Shown: positions 22,371 through 35,108, counted from the first letter of the stretch. The stretch is 64,000 nucleotides of DNA from Arbacia lixula (GCA_963669155.1 OZ022588.1:5636179-5700178), one strand, 5' to 3'. Numbers and translations: made by a program. Notes: generated by a model from the sequence alone, not told the origin.

Positions 22371-22628
22371 ATCACAATGGATCAGGAAACAAATATATAA
22401 AGGAGAGAAGAAAACAAAGAAATATGAGGGTATCAGCATATGTACAGTAGGATAGGATTAAAGCTAGCACAGTTTTTTAAAACACTTTTTGAAATCTTCC
22501 ATATCACAATAGATCAGGAAACGAATATAAAAAGAGAAGAACACAAAGAAATATGAGGGTATCAGCATATGTACAGTAGGATAGGAATAAAGCTAGTGCT
22601 TTTTTTAAACACCCTTTTAAATCTTTCT
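22371..22628. repeat. Tandem duplication, 132 bp unit
   Basis: ATCACAAT.GATCAGGAAAC and AAAGAAATATGAGGGTATCA followed by GCATATGTACAGTAGGATAGG appear twice in order, starting at 22371 and 22503. Similarity is high. Confidence 0.93.
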
Positions 22629-23087
22629 GAACAGTCCTGGCACATAAACAGGGATGTTGGAGTAATTCACAGGCTTCACAAACAGCTAGCTATGTAATTT
22701 AAATGCAATGCATGTACATATACAAACAACATCATCTTTGATTGCATATCATTATCATATTCAATGGAAACCACAGTTCCATGTCTGCTCTGGCTACAGT
22801 ACATGTAGGTATATATCACATATATCCTATGCCTCATGTACACACCCTCTTCACAAGCCATGATTACTCTTTACACTGTATGGATACAGGAAACTCCCTC
22901 GTAAATACACAAATACCAGCCCTACACTCCTACGTTATATTCCACACTAACCACATCCAATTTATCCTGTATCAGCCAGATTATTCTCTGCCCATTCCCC
23001 AACACACATTTCACAAGTCATCTTACCAACATTGATTTTGCAATTTTCTCCCTGTCGACCTGGCCCATTTATTTTTTTCCCCGTTCC

Positions 23088-23550
23088 ATTTCTGTCTGTC
23101 TGTCTTTCTCCTTCTCTCCCTATATCTCTCCCTTTCTCTCCTAACCCCCCTCTATCCATCTCAGTCCCTGTCTGTCTGTTTGTCTGTCTGTCTCCTTCCT
23201 CCCCTCCTTCCTCCCCCTCTCTCACTTTCTCTCTACCATTGTATTATTACTTTAACCTTTCCCCTCTCTTTCTATCCTTCCATCTCTCTCTCCCACTCTG
23301 TTCTGATATGACCCTCTCTCTCTCTCTCTCTCTCTTTCCCCTTTCCTCGTTCCCTCTGTTCTTACATGTATATGAACCTCTCTCTCTCCCTCTCTCTCTC
23401 TTTCTATCCCTCTGTCCCTCCCTTCCCCCCTCTCCCCCTCTTTTTTCCCCTCTCTCTCTCTCTCTCTTTTATCCCTCCTTCTCTCTCTCTCTTTTATCCC
23501 TCCTTCCCTCCCTCTCTCTCCTTCTCCCCCTCTCTCTCCCTCCTTAAGCC
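23088..23550. repeat. Polypyrimidine (CT)n tract
   Basis: About 460 bp of CTCTCT, CCCT and TGTCTG mixtures. Plus-strand Ser/Leu/Pro frames across it are artefacts. Confidence 0.94.
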
Positions 23551-23554
23551 CCCC

Positions 23555-23760
23555 TGATTGTTTTACTCCGGGGGAAGCCAGTGTAGCGCGATATTGGCTC
23601 CCCCAGTTCGGTTGGGTGCGAGTTATGCCGACAATGCGGGGAATGACTCATCGCAAACTGGCAAGCGAGCGAACTCTGCACCGCCGAACCGTCGATGAAA
23701 TCGAGCGTGTCACGATCAGCGAGTTTAGATGTCCTTGCCCCGCTACTAGTCCTACCCATG
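23555..23760. promoter_or_regulatory. CpG-dense intronic block (possible regulatory element)
   Basis: About twenty CpG dinucleotides in about 200 bp (for example TAGCGCGATA, GCAAGCGAGCGAAC, ACCGTCGATGAAATCGAGCG) in an otherwise CpG-poor intron. It sits directly beside the CT tract. An open frame runs through on the minus strand but shows no known domain. The regulatory role is inference. Confidence 0.3.
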
Positions 23761-26242
23761 TACATGGGTGTATGTAGGAGAGTGTGGGCCCGGTTGTAAT
23801 CACCATGTCTACACAACAGTAAACACGCACTCTCCCACCTATAATGACTAAATGCAATGATTTGATGGATTTTTGACTGAATCAGGACTGAGTGATGGAT
23901 CAGTAATTGAAACCAAATTACTGCTAGCAGGCATTGCAACCATGATATCTATACATGTATATGTGTAGCATATGATTTGTACTTCTGTGTGAAGCACTGT
24001 GATTTACCCAAAACTATACTATTTTACATCTGTATGATTTGTTCTTCCTTCTCTGTATACATGTATGTGCAGAATGGTTCCTTAGAAGGAAATGTTATAT
24101 CACACGGATGGGGCATATGTAATGACTACATGTACTCCAACATGTTATTCCACCTTCCAGTCAATACATGAAATTATGTATGTCTACATAGATTGCACAA
24201 TGAATGTGTTTGCAATGATAACATTAACTTGTGTTAATGCCTGCCACCTACTAGCCTCACTTCAAGACTGTTGGGCATTTCTAACCAAAACATAATGATA
24301 AAGGTCTGGTTGCAGTAGACTAATCACTTTCTTCTTCATCACAGGTGCATCAGATCCATGACACGAGGAGAATTAGTCTTGTGATTACCAGACCTGACTG
24401 TAAACTTTGATACGTATATTGGATTAGAAATACCAAACAGCCTGGAAAGAAGGCTAATGCTATTCTAAAACACTGCAGCAGCAAGAGGCGCAGCTACATA
24501 GCAAATGGGCTCTAAACACAACTAACATTTGTCATGATTTCATTAATACTGATACATACATATGTACAATGTATGAATTAATAGTATGTGCATCATTATC
24601 AACTGGGTCTTAAACTAAAATTCAACTAAACTAATGACATTGCATGGGGTTGACTTACAAATTAATACTTTTCCGAGGGAAGTTTGTAAACGACGATTAA
24701 CACACGACAAACGGATACCATTTCATGAGCGTAAATGATGATTCACACATATCAAAATATCAAAATGGCAGCATATGGAGGAATTTGACTTTGAATTAAC
24801 ACTTGACCTTTTGCCAATTACAAAATGAATCTACCACGAAAGCTGCAACTTGATAGGTAGTGTCAGGTTTCACTGAATTGTAATGCGATAGTCGATAACT
24901 GTTATGGTCAATTTTGGAAATTGGATACATACCGCAGAATAACTTGCTGTGATATTCCTATCTATAACTATCTTACTGTATAATGACTAAGCAAAGCACA
25001 CGCACACTATGGTGTAAAAATACACTTTTAAATTTCTTGTAATATCAAGTGCTTGCGGAAAGTTTTAACACTTTGAATTTTGGACTACCAATTGGAAACA
25101 CACACATGTACAAGAGTGGATAACATTCCCAAAATGTCACAAAATGGTGCATTTTCACCACGTTTACCACATTTTATTGAAATATGTGTTTGAGAAATGA
25201 TTGGAAATCATTAGAAATGGGCATAATGGATTGGAAGATGGACTTCCTCAAAATGCCATGGCCCAGTATAACCAAACATTAATTAAATAATCATTAAACA
25301 TAACTTCTGAAAAATTAATTCAACAAACACATGAGAGAATGGAAAGGGAACATCAACAATGTTTACAAGTAAAATCCATCAAGAAAAAAATGCAAAAAAA
25401 AAATCTTTTTCACTTGATATTTGACAACAATGATACACGTTGAACAACACTGCACAGACAAAGAGCGACTATGAATGACTGTGACCTTGATATAAACCGC
25501 AGCTACATGAAAGTGACATTTTTTTTCTCTCATGATTTTTTTCCACATTGAGTTGGTTTTACTTACTCTCTTCCATCCCAGCTGGAGTGATTTTAAAATT
25601 GTTTTAAAAATAATAGAAATACAAATTAGTTCACACTTTCTTATATCAGAGAAACTCATGCTATACAAGATTTAATTTAGATACTGCATGTTTTTAGACC
25701 ATATCGATTGTACTATTGGGAACACATTTTTAAATTTTAGTTTCTTCAGCACATTCAAAGTATTGAACATACATGAAAAATGCATAGATTTATGAAGAAA
25801 AAAACATAAAAAATAAAAAACATTAAGGCATGACTGAGAGTTCAGTTTTTCAACAAAAGCAAACAATTTATAACAAGATATAGAACTTGTAAGCTGCCTC
25901 TCCTTATTATTCATCTTGATTTAAAGCTCATAAAAAAGCTAGGATCTATCTTGAAAACATCAGAAAGATTTATCCATTATAAAATCTTAATAGAGAAATA
26001 ATTCATCTACATATTTATGAAAAGTTAGTACTTCAAATTTATGGTTGAAGGCTTATCACACCCACATTACATGAAGTGTCTTGGAACAAGAAAGAGGTCA
26101 CTGAATATTAAATATCATTATTTAAGCCTACGTCTTCACACTTTGTCGTGATAGCAATGCATGCGCGATAAAACAGATCACACTGCAAAGCCTTGAGTCT
26201 AGTCGAGTCAGAGACACTTGGGTGGTAACTATGGCAACTTAC

Positions 26243-26344
26243 TTTTTCTTTTGGGGGATATTTTTTGCCTCCACCACCCAGATGTTGAGCGAGGAGTCCG
26301 TTCTGCGCCTCTCATCCTTGTCGGGATAGTGCGCGCTGAGGATG
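26243..26344 (-). CDS. SYNGAP1/DAB2IP-like: RasGAP coding exon 3 (PH end / start of C2 domain)
   Basis: 102 bp, acceptor TTTTTCCTTCCCAG, donor GTAAGT. It encodes SILSAHYPDKDERRRTDSSL and then NIWVVEAKNIPQKKK. The LxIWVVEAK..P.KKK pattern is the first beta strand of the family C2 domain, directly after the PH-like part. One base finishes the codon opened by exon 2, and two bases pass to exon 4, so the frame is kept. It is isolated by 3.8 kb and 5.1 kb introns. No alternative exon was seen nearby. Confidence 0.93.
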
Positions 26345-28099
26345 CTGGGAAGGAAAAACGAGAGAAGGAGAGGAGATGATCAATTATGTGAGGAGGGAAT
26401 GTGTTCGCCGCTCCACTAATTCCTCTGACATTTCGCGATGGTATCAGGCATTTGAGCGGATTTACATCTCGACAGTGTTTGTCGACAGGAATAATGAGAT
26501 AACATGCAATTAAGGGCGAACTTATAATATTTTGCACTGGCAAAAAACTGTGGGGGTGGCATGGTCTAATCATGATGTGTATGTTCAAGTACATTAAAGG
26601 TTCAAGCCAAGCAGTATCAACATACGTGTCCATAGGCACTCAAGCAAGGCATTAAACCCATACTGCTGCTCCATACCCGGGAGAGAACTTGAGACTCAGA
26701 AGGATCCAGTCCTGGGATGATAATATTATTGCTGGAAACTCGTATAGCTACTCATGGCTAAGTCTGTGGCCACTCTGTGGGATTTGTGTGTATTAACGAT
26801 ATGCAGACCTATGAACGTAGGACTTTCAGAGTCAAGACATTTCTCTTAACTTACATCATCATGTATGTCCATGTTACCATCTTGTATACTGAGCTGGCTA
26901 CAGAAGGTGAAATATATCCAGACAATTGCTTCTTCAGGATGAGAACTTTATTTGAAACAAAATTATGAAAAGCTATACAGTTCATACATTTCATAAACAA
27001 AAATAAATGCCAAAAAACGATCTTATCTGTTTGATGTGATATGATTAAATCATGACAGAAAGTGACAGAATCGGTTTAGGTAAATAGTGCTATAGGACAG
27101 TGACTCGTCAGACATTTACTTGTAAGCTATTTCTGGTCAAAAATATAACTGGCTTCAAGCCCAGACCATCGTCACTACCGGTATTTAAACACAAAAATTG
27201 AATAAAGAGATACCTGGATATCATAAGGCTACAAGAGTTAAACACACACAACAGCGTACATTTTCCTGACAAAAGGGGCACTATTTTTAGCTGTAAGCGG
27301 CTAAAGCATTTGTCTCTGGATGATTACTGTCCTGCCTCTAATCAGGTTTGACACGGGCAAGGTCGCAACACCCCGGGGGGGTTTGACCGATTATGGTGTC
27401 ACGCACATTGTATGCACTCGGAAACGGCGTTGATACAGTATCACAAACTGGACCGGTTCTAATATCAATGCCACAATTCAAACTTATTCATTATGCCATG
27501 ATACATGGAAGGCTCCACATTAATTCCAATGACCACTATACCAGCTGACAAAAAATAAATTTCGGGTGCTTATTGGAGCAAAGTTAATTATTCTAGCTGA
27601 CAACCAATAAGCCATTCATCAAAGTTTTGGGAAACTAGAATCTTAAGTTTGCAAAGTGAAGCTATACAAAGGTTTAAAATTGTTTGTTTTAGAACTTGAC
27701 AAGGCACTCAAATCATCAATAGATTTGATTAATCCATTTCTGCCCAAAATTGATATTTTTCCTGCCGTTGAAACATAAACATAAACTTGTTTTGAGTCCC
27801 AAGGCTCCCAATATTAAGTTTTTTTTTAAAATGTTATCAACCTAGAACTAGGACTAGAGCTAGCGGAGGTTCTGGTACTGCTTGAGTATATGTATAAACC
27901 ACCCTACATGTAGTTTAAACCTAGCATTAGCTACAATGTATGATAAACGCATCTCTTAATTATCTGTTTGTTTTGATGAATCATACTCATCATCACAAGA
28001 TTTAAGGAAAAGCCTGTCCGAGGGGGCATTTAAGGCAATATTTGGGATCTTTCACTAGTGTCTTTCTTAAAGTTAATGATTCATTGTGGTGTAATTTGT

Positions 28100-28180
28100 C
28101 CTTCAATTCCCTCCCTTCTTCTTTCCCTTTCCTCCTCCTCTCTTCCACCCCCCCCTCCCCCCCCCCCCCCCCCCCGTCCT
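28100..28180. repeat. CT-rich tract with long poly-C
   Basis: Pyrimidine run ending in about 18 consecutive C at about 28158-28175. Confidence 0.93.
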
Positions 28181-28771
28181 ATTTTAACACCCTCACTCCG
28201 AAGGACCTAATGACCATCAAAATTGGTGATATCCTCCAGGGGGAGACAATACATTGCTCATCCGATCACAACGAACTCCCAAAATCTCAGCACAACAAAT
28301 AGCTCCTTCATTACGGTAAATCTTGCTCGTCAAATTACTCCCAAGTTTGTTTTCCTTCCATGAGTTTATTTTGTTTGGTGAGAAAGTAGGGCTGCGCCTC
28401 GCACGTCATATATTGTGTACCCGATTGACGTAGTAAGAAAAACTTTTTACCTCAACGTGCCAAAATTAATCAATCACACTGAACGCCAGGTAGAAGCTTA
28501 TGATGTCATTTCCCTGTTTTTAAATTTCCTCTTGGCTTTTACTCAGAAATCAACAGGATGGGAATACATATTAATTAGTTTACTACGTAACTGGACTTAT
28601 TTGAAGCATGAGGCACAATGGGAGGTTATATAACAACTGTTAGTATTCTCTGTTCAGTCTAGACTATGATTTATGACTGGAGAATTTGTATGTTACTGTA
28701 ACTCAGAATACATTCACCATTTTGGTTGTGTTAAAAATGATTTCAAAATTGTTGCTTGTACATTTATTTAA

Positions 28772-29095
28772 AGGGCATACTGGGAAGGCAAAAAACCCGT
28801 CAAAATTTAATTGTTAGCAATTTTCTTGCCAATGGTCTTAAATTCACGTATTGTCTATTTTAGAAGCTTGCTGAAAGTTATTTGCCCTCAAATGATCTAC
28901 ATTTGGAGTAATGAGTGATTTGAGGATTTAATCATTAATCATTAATTACTCCATATGTGGATCATTTTGAGGGCAAATAACTTTTCAGCAAGCTTCTAAA
29001 ATAGACAATACATGAATTTAAGACCATTGGCAAGAAGATTGGTAACAATTACATTCTGAAGGCTTTTTTTGCCTTCCCAGTACAGTATACGCCCT
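28772..29095. mobile_element. TTAA-flanked foldback MITE (piggyBac-like ends)
   Basis: 324 bp whose two halves are inverted copies almost throughout: TACTGGGAAGGCAAAAAA, TTTTAGAAGCTTGCTGAAAG and TTATTTGCCCTCAAA each recur inverted. Ends are AGGGC/GCCCT and both sides are flanked by TTAA (28768-28771, 29096-29099), the target typical of piggyBac elements. No transposase. Confidence 0.85.
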
Positions 29096-29144
29096 TTAAA
29101 GCTATGTGTCCATTTTGAGTATTCAGTACGCTGCCAGAACACTA

Positions 29145-29303
29145 GGGCCCTGTTGCACAAAACTTACCATTAATGGTAACTCTGTCATCAATGGTAACTA
29201 CTATGGTAACATCGCTCAACAACCAATCAAATTCAAGGTTTCCATAGAAGTTGCCATTGATAGCGAAGTTACCATGGATGGTAAGTTTTATGCAACAGGG
29301 CCC
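29145..29303. mobile_element. GGGCCCTGTTGCA foldback MITE, copy 1
   Basis: 159 bp with inverted ends GGGCCCTGTTGCA.AAAACTT and internal ACCATTAATGGTAA motifs. A copy of equal length is at 33609-33767. Apparent reading frames on both strands are translations of the element. Confidence 0.88.
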
Positions 29304-29499
29304 AGGTTGCACTCGTGGTAAAAGTTTCAACCTCCATTTCTCAAACAATCCAAACTGATCCTGACAAGTGAAACAATCTACACTTCTTATCATTCAAATC
29401 TACTTGTCCCTTTCATAGGCTTAGTACGTACTTGCAAGAGAAGTACCAGCGAATGTTGCACCTCAAATATGGAATATCATATGGCTCTATATGATTATT

Positions 29500-30118
29500 A
29501 TTAATCGAGTATTAGTGTGAAAAGGAAAAGTACCAGTACCAGTAAATTTTGTATACAATAATACCATACGACACAGTATTATCGAGTTGGATCAATTTTC
29601 GAGTTGGCATTACGGTGAACAAGAGTGGTACCTGCAAGATTTACACCTTGACAACACAACAATACTATACCACACGGTAATCATGATTGAAATTTTTCAG
29701 CAAGTTGGCATTAGTGTGAAAGGGATGCACCTCTCAATCCACTTGTCTGTCTTGCTGACCGATCAGCAGTGAGTGAGTGGACCTTAATTACAACACAATA
29801 CCAGTATTTTGTAAAACTGCGATCATAATTAAAATTAATTATAATTGGTGTGAACAGGACTCACCTCTCGATCCACTTATCTCTGTCGCTGACCTAGCGG
29901 CAGGTTAAATACCTATATACCAATGTCTTGTAACACTGTTATCATTATTAAAATTAATCCTCAAGATTAAATTGGTGTGAACAGGACTCACCTCTCAATC
30001 CACTTATCTCTTTTGCTGACCTAGCGGCAGGTTAAATACTTATATACCAATTTTTTGTAACACTGTTATCATGATTAAAATTAATCCTCAAGATTAAATT
30101 GGTGTGAACAGGACTCAC
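29500..30118 (-). repeat. Array of about 127 bp units copying the exon 2 end and donor
   Basis: The block GGACTCACCTCTCAATCCAC (reverse complement of exon end plus donor) starts at 30111 (real), 29984 and 29857, and a variant is at 29722. In sense, copies read TGCCGCTAGGTCAGC...GATAAGTGGAT(T/C)GAGAG then GTGAGTCC, that is CR*VS.RDKWIER with a stop, versus [13 protein letters not shown] in the true exon. Donors of the first two copies are intact; the third reads GTGCAT. Older fragments (TTGGCATTA.GGTGAA) extend left to about 29500. Confidence 0.9.
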
Positions 30119-30346
30119 CTCTCAATCCACTTGTCCCTCTCACTGGCGGAGCGGCAGGAGTAGTACTTGCTGCCCAGGGAGGTCTGGATCTGGAAGCAGT
30201 GGTCCTGGCCGAGGATGCTGGAGTGTAGGGGTCGCACCACTAGGTCGTTGCCTGCAAGGTCAATCACCTCCAGTGTCGACTGGGGCCCCAGGCTCAGCGA
30301 CTCGTGTGAACGCGACGACTTGATGTGGGTGCCGAACATGGCGGGG
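30119..30346 (-). CDS. SYNGAP1/DAB2IP-like: RasGAP coding exon 2 (PH-like domain)
   Basis: 228 bp between acceptor TTCTTCACACAG and donor GTGAGT; one base completes the split codon from exon 1 and two are left over. It encodes [20 protein letters not shown] and later [14 protein letters not shown] and [13 protein letters not shown]. The [14 protein letters not shown] and SAxERDKWIE blocks are hallmarks of the PH-like region of SYNGAP1/DAB2IP/RASAL2, which binds membrane or partner proteins. The exon is clearly GC-richer than its AT-rich introns. Oddly, its last 45-50 bases plus the donor have been copied at least three times in the following intron (see the array at 29500-30118). Confidence 0.95.
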
Positions 30347-31356
30347 CTGTGTGAAGAAAAGATAACATTTAATTAGTATCTGATATGAATTCACCCTGTT
30401 TTTCCATTCAAGGCAATACAAAACGTAGTCAATTCGTGCCTCAGCTCACAGAAGCTACAGTACAGCCCATGCATGATACCATCTTCATTACTCGCGTAAA
30501 CGTGACAGCATAACGTGGGTGCACAACATGGCTGGGCTGTGCAAGAAAGGAGAAAATCTGATTTGTTATTTGACATGAGCTCCCCCCATTTTCCATCATG
30601 CTTTTGACAGCAAAACAAATCATAAGATGACAAGAGGAAGTCTACACGAGGTAGACGAAAGCTCACCCAAGTTAACGTTAACTTACTTAAATGTAAATAA
30701 AAACAGAAAAAAAACTACTGTATTATAGTAATCAATGAAAGTCTTTTGAATAAAAATTCATTGTCATACGTAATGTGCATCACAGAAGAAACACTATGTA
30801 GCATTTGCATTATATAAGCAAAGAGTATGTACATCTCATACATCATAGTGATTCCATCATGTGATACACGTAGCTTCCTAGATAGCCATGGAAGTGAAAT
30901 TAGACAGATAGCGTTGGAAGCTTGATCTTGGGCAAACCATGATTATTCCACATTTTCTCTTAAATATTTACGGTCCGTTTGATACTAACGGGAAGTCGGG
31001 CCAAGCACTGCAATTCTTGAATCTCATCGTGACAGGTATTGGGACGACAGCCTTCTCTAAATAACGCAATATCTTGCTCCCTGACGACAGTGCTATGAAC
31101 TATCCAGCTCAAGCGTTTTAAGAAAAGAACCATCTGCTTTGCCACAGAGCTGAAAGAAAGAATGTTGTCGCCTGCTATCTCTCGGCTGCTTAATATACGC
31201 CGCCAGCAAATGCCTCCTTACGACTGGAGGCTAAAACGAAACTGACGTCAGCCCTCGGTTATCGCAGGACTGTTCACCCCATCCCCACGCAAGCACGTAC
31301 ATGAACCAGTTCCAAGTAAAGCAGCCGAATGGACAATTGTTTTCCAAGGTGACCCC

Positions 31357-31391
31357 CGATATTGCCCCCCCCCCACCCCCCCCACCCCCAC
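31357..31391. repeat. Poly-C rich run
   Basis: C runs broken by CCA. Confidence 0.85.
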
Positions 31392-32828
31392 TCCCTTCCC
31401 TGCAGGGTTCATCGATGGCGAGTGATGGGGTGCGTTGGAAGCTTCTGATGCTGAGATGAGTAAATCATTAATGACAGCCGGTATTCTGCGCATTGCTCAG
31501 CAGTCACAGTGACTGTTTGGGGATGAGGCGAGCAATCGTTTATGGGCTATATATAAGCAGATCAGGTGCTCAAGACAGACACACACACATACATACATAC
31601 ATACACACATACACCCACATACGCACATGTATTCCTGCCACAACAGCTGAAGCCTATAAGACAATCGTACCCACCACCCCCCTCACATTTCTTCATACTT
31701 TAGCCAACGAGGCAACCTTGCGTTCTAATATACGTACATCCTCTTGTATATCCGCAACGCCATGCAAGTTCTATTCCCCACCTTCTTCTTGTGTTTTCAA
31801 TGTTTTCTTGTTTCGTAATTTGCTGATTGTGTGGGCAAATCAAATCAATTTCAAAGGTTCGTTCATTGAGCTACATGCATAATACCCGATACACTGAAAA
31901 TTTGAATAAATTGATACAATTGAAAGGTTAGTGCATTAACCTACATGCAGCATAACGAATTAGACAGAACAGGTAGGAAACTAAAACTAAATTCAAAGGT
32001 CATTGCAATGACTTGACTTGCATCCCATCTTGAATCTAGATCATTTGTTGACAATAAAACCTAGCCCGCTCACAAAAAACCCAGGTAATTGAATCTTCAT
32101 ATTAAGGCGCCATTATGAAACTTATGCTCAATAACAATCATAATAATATATTCAATTTGTATAGAACCCAATATAAAAAAATCATCTCTGGCACTTTACG
32201 CAAATTAAACAGAAAACCCCACAAAAACACAAAATCACTCGCACCTCTTTTTAAGATGGAGCCCTGGGATGTGTATTTCCCATACTGTGCAGATGCTCCT
32301 TACCTTTACATTATTTCTGACTTCATACTTCTATGCAAGCACACTGTAGGTGAGCGATCTTAGGCAGTGAGTCAGTCAGGTATTTACAGACTCCCCCGAT
32401 TTCTTCTTGGGTCAAGGCTTACACGATCTAGATCAGCACTGAAGGTAATCACGTGGTGTGTTGTTAATCTACACTCCTTCATGATACAGCCATCAAAGTA
32501 TGTTCACACAAAATCACATCTGGCTATCACTTTCACTCCATAAACATGCTAATTAACTGATAACAGTCTCCTTAGCCTCATTTACAAACTAACACCAACT
32601 TTCGACAAGCGTACATGGCCCTCGTGTCAAGTATTATAATGTTTGACTTTATATCTGACTTCTTAACCCGTCACTAAATGTTAGATTTTCTGTCTTTGAG
32701 AACCCTGGTCCAGTTAGGATGTCAATATTTGGTATGGAACTGCAGTAACCAAAGGGCTGAGGGATAGAGGGATATTTTGTGTTTGTGGCTCATGTGATGC
32801 TTCATCGAAGTTTGTTATTGGGAAAATG

Positions 32829-32829
<1 letters not shown>

Positions 32830-32859
<30 letters not shown>
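32830..32859. repeat. (GT)n microsatellite
   Basis: Fourteen to fifteen GT dinucleotides. Confidence 0.95.
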
Positions 32860-32861
<2 letters not shown>

Positions 32862-33608
32862 GCGGGGGTTGTAAGCCACCAATACTCCTCTTCCAAAGAA
32901 AAAAAAACCAAGGATACTGATCTAAACACATACAGATCCAGGTTCGAAAACCTTTTCGCAAATTATCATTATAATTTCTTAGTACAACCATCAATAATCT
33001 TCTGCATTGTTGATTAACTCAGGGACTCTGGCATTGTTCCAGCTTCCATAAAAATATTGACTCATTTTTAATACTTCTTTCTCTTCTTGCACAAACTACC
33101 CTCATTTCTATTTTAATTACCATCCTAGATGCAGTATATTGCTGGGGCATGGTCACCATTAGATCATTAGACCAAAAGTTGACAAAGTTGACAAAACAGC
33201 ATGCTATTTTCTGACCCCAAGAAATTAGAACAGATTGAAATTGTGCCTGTTATAGCTCTAACTAAGCAAATAGCACATTATTTTGCCTCAGCACAATGGA
33301 GCTGACACGCCCCTAGATGTTTGACTTATATAATATAGTGTGCAGAGCACCCATGCTGTTTGTATACACACGTGCACATGTCAACTTTGGCAATCTTCTC
33401 AGATGACTGCGGTCTCATGGAGAGGCACCAAAAAGAAGAACACCATTTTTGCTAGCTGGACCACCATTTTGTTGAAACATTTCCACACCAAAAGTATGGA
33501 ATACTAGGGAACTTTGGTCCAATGGAGACAGCGCAGAGAAACACATATAAATACCAATCTATATTTGTTCTTAAAAATACAAAAATGGTTGGTTTGTTTA
33601 AAAGAGCT

Positions 33609-33767
33609 GGGCCCCATTGCATAAAACTTACCATTAATTGTAACTCTGTCATCAATGGCAACTACCATGGTAACATCACACAACAGCCAATTAAATTCAA
33701 GGTTTCCATAGAAGTTGCCATTGATAGCAAAGTTACCATTAATGGTAAGTTTTATGCAACAGGGCCC
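33609..33767. mobile_element. GGGCCC foldback MITE, copy 2
   Basis: 159 bp, same length and same order as 29145-29303, with inverted ends GGGCCC..TTGCATAAAACTTA. The pair differs at few positions, so the family was probably active in the fairly recent past. Confidence 0.88.
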
Positions 33768-35108
33768 TGGATCGATCCTTATCCATAACAAATCAGTAAC
33801 TCTATTCCCCATAAGGGCTCTTCAGGCTGACAGATAGACATCAGAAAAAAAACCACCAAAACTTCTCAAATATGTGGTGTGACACCCAAAGGCTACAACC
33901 TCTGGCTTTTTTTTTCTCTCTAAAAGTAGGAGATATGAAATTTCATCCTACTCTGTCACAGAGCAACAGCCAGCATCTTTCAATGTTTGTGCTGCAGTCT
34001 GAGACACAAGTTAACTATATCAGTCTCCTGAATGCGGTAACCTTACGAACTTGTACACAAAATCCCAACCAGTATCATGGTATGGGACTGCACAGAGTTA
34101 AGGAAGCATTTTAGTACCCATCTTGTGCTTCTATGACATGCATAAACAAGGAATCTAATGTAACCGCTACAGAAAATATGCATGTCATATCTTTGAAGGG
34201 ATAGCTCAAAACAGAAAAAAAGTTCTATTTTAGACATATTATATGCTGAAAAAGCCAGTATACAGACTGTCTTGGTGCTAAAGGACAATCAACTTGCTCA
34301 GAGCTAGTTTCTCCACAGCAGATTTTTATGTGAAACATAAGTAGTGACAAAAGTATCTTGGCAAAACTACTCACTACTGCAGTGTAGTTAGTTGAGAGCC
34401 TTAATATCCAGCACTGCTGAATCAAATGTCCAAACTGTAGAAGCCCAGAAGTCATATCTTTTTTATGCTGGGAAAATTGACAGCTAATGTTGCCAAACTT
34501 TAGCTTAATACATACAAATTTAATAATTGCCTGACATGGAAACAACCAAATCAACAAATTTCAAGATTTCGGGAAGTCATTATTTAACTTCATGAAAGGC
34601 CCAAGAAAAAATGGTAAAATGATCTGCCTGTATGAGAATTTGAATCTGTCAAACTTATTCTCAAAATTTTTCAAAGCTCTTTCAAAATTATTACATGACA
34701 TATGGAGGGGGCTGTTTTGAGAAGATGGAATATTACAGTGTATTAATTTAAACCTTCTGTGACTGACTTTCTCTATACAGTGTTACCAACTTGCACAGCA
34801 CAATTAATACTCTCCCATTGGCAAGAAACTGAGTTGTTATTTTCAGTGTTTGGTACTGAGAGGCTTTATGCAACTTAATTGTCAGTCCAGTTTCTTTCCC
34901 AACTGTCACATAGGATTAACACAATGGGTAGAATCACTATTAGTCCAGAACTGATAAAACAACAAAGTTAACATGATAATGTGATAACGGGCATCAATTA
35001 ACTGGAGGCTGCGGCAATGTGATAAACAAAACAAGCAAACAAACATTCTGTTGGGCTCATTACTTGCAATCCGCACAATCAAACTGCTACATCATTATCA
35101 ATCTAATA

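Larger units (their letters stand above)
21099..26242 (-). other. Intron 3 (between exons 3 and 4)
   Basis: 5.1 kb. It contains a 132 bp tandem duplication (22371-22628), a CT tract (23088-23550), a CpG-dense block (23555-23760) and very AT-rich sequence from about 24500 to 26200 without recognisable elements. Confidence 0.85.
26345..30118 (-). other. Intron 2 (between exons 2 and 3)
   Basis: 3.8 kb. It contains a C/T run (28100-28180), a TTAA-flanked foldback element (28772-29095), a GGGCCC foldback element (29145-29303) and an array of decayed copies of the exon 2 end (29500-30118). The stretch 26345-28100 shows nothing recognisable. Confidence 0.88.

Noticed and set aside
23544..23939. 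131-codon minus-strand frame through the CpG-dense block
   Set aside because: No recognisable domain, no acceptor or donor consistent with the RasGAP phases, and its open length follows from the local GC content.
29106..29393. Frames containing CIKLTINGNFAINGN-type repeats (also 33504-33812)
   Set aside because: They are translations of the GGGCCC foldback element, open on both strands because of its palindromic ACCATTAATGGTAA motifs.
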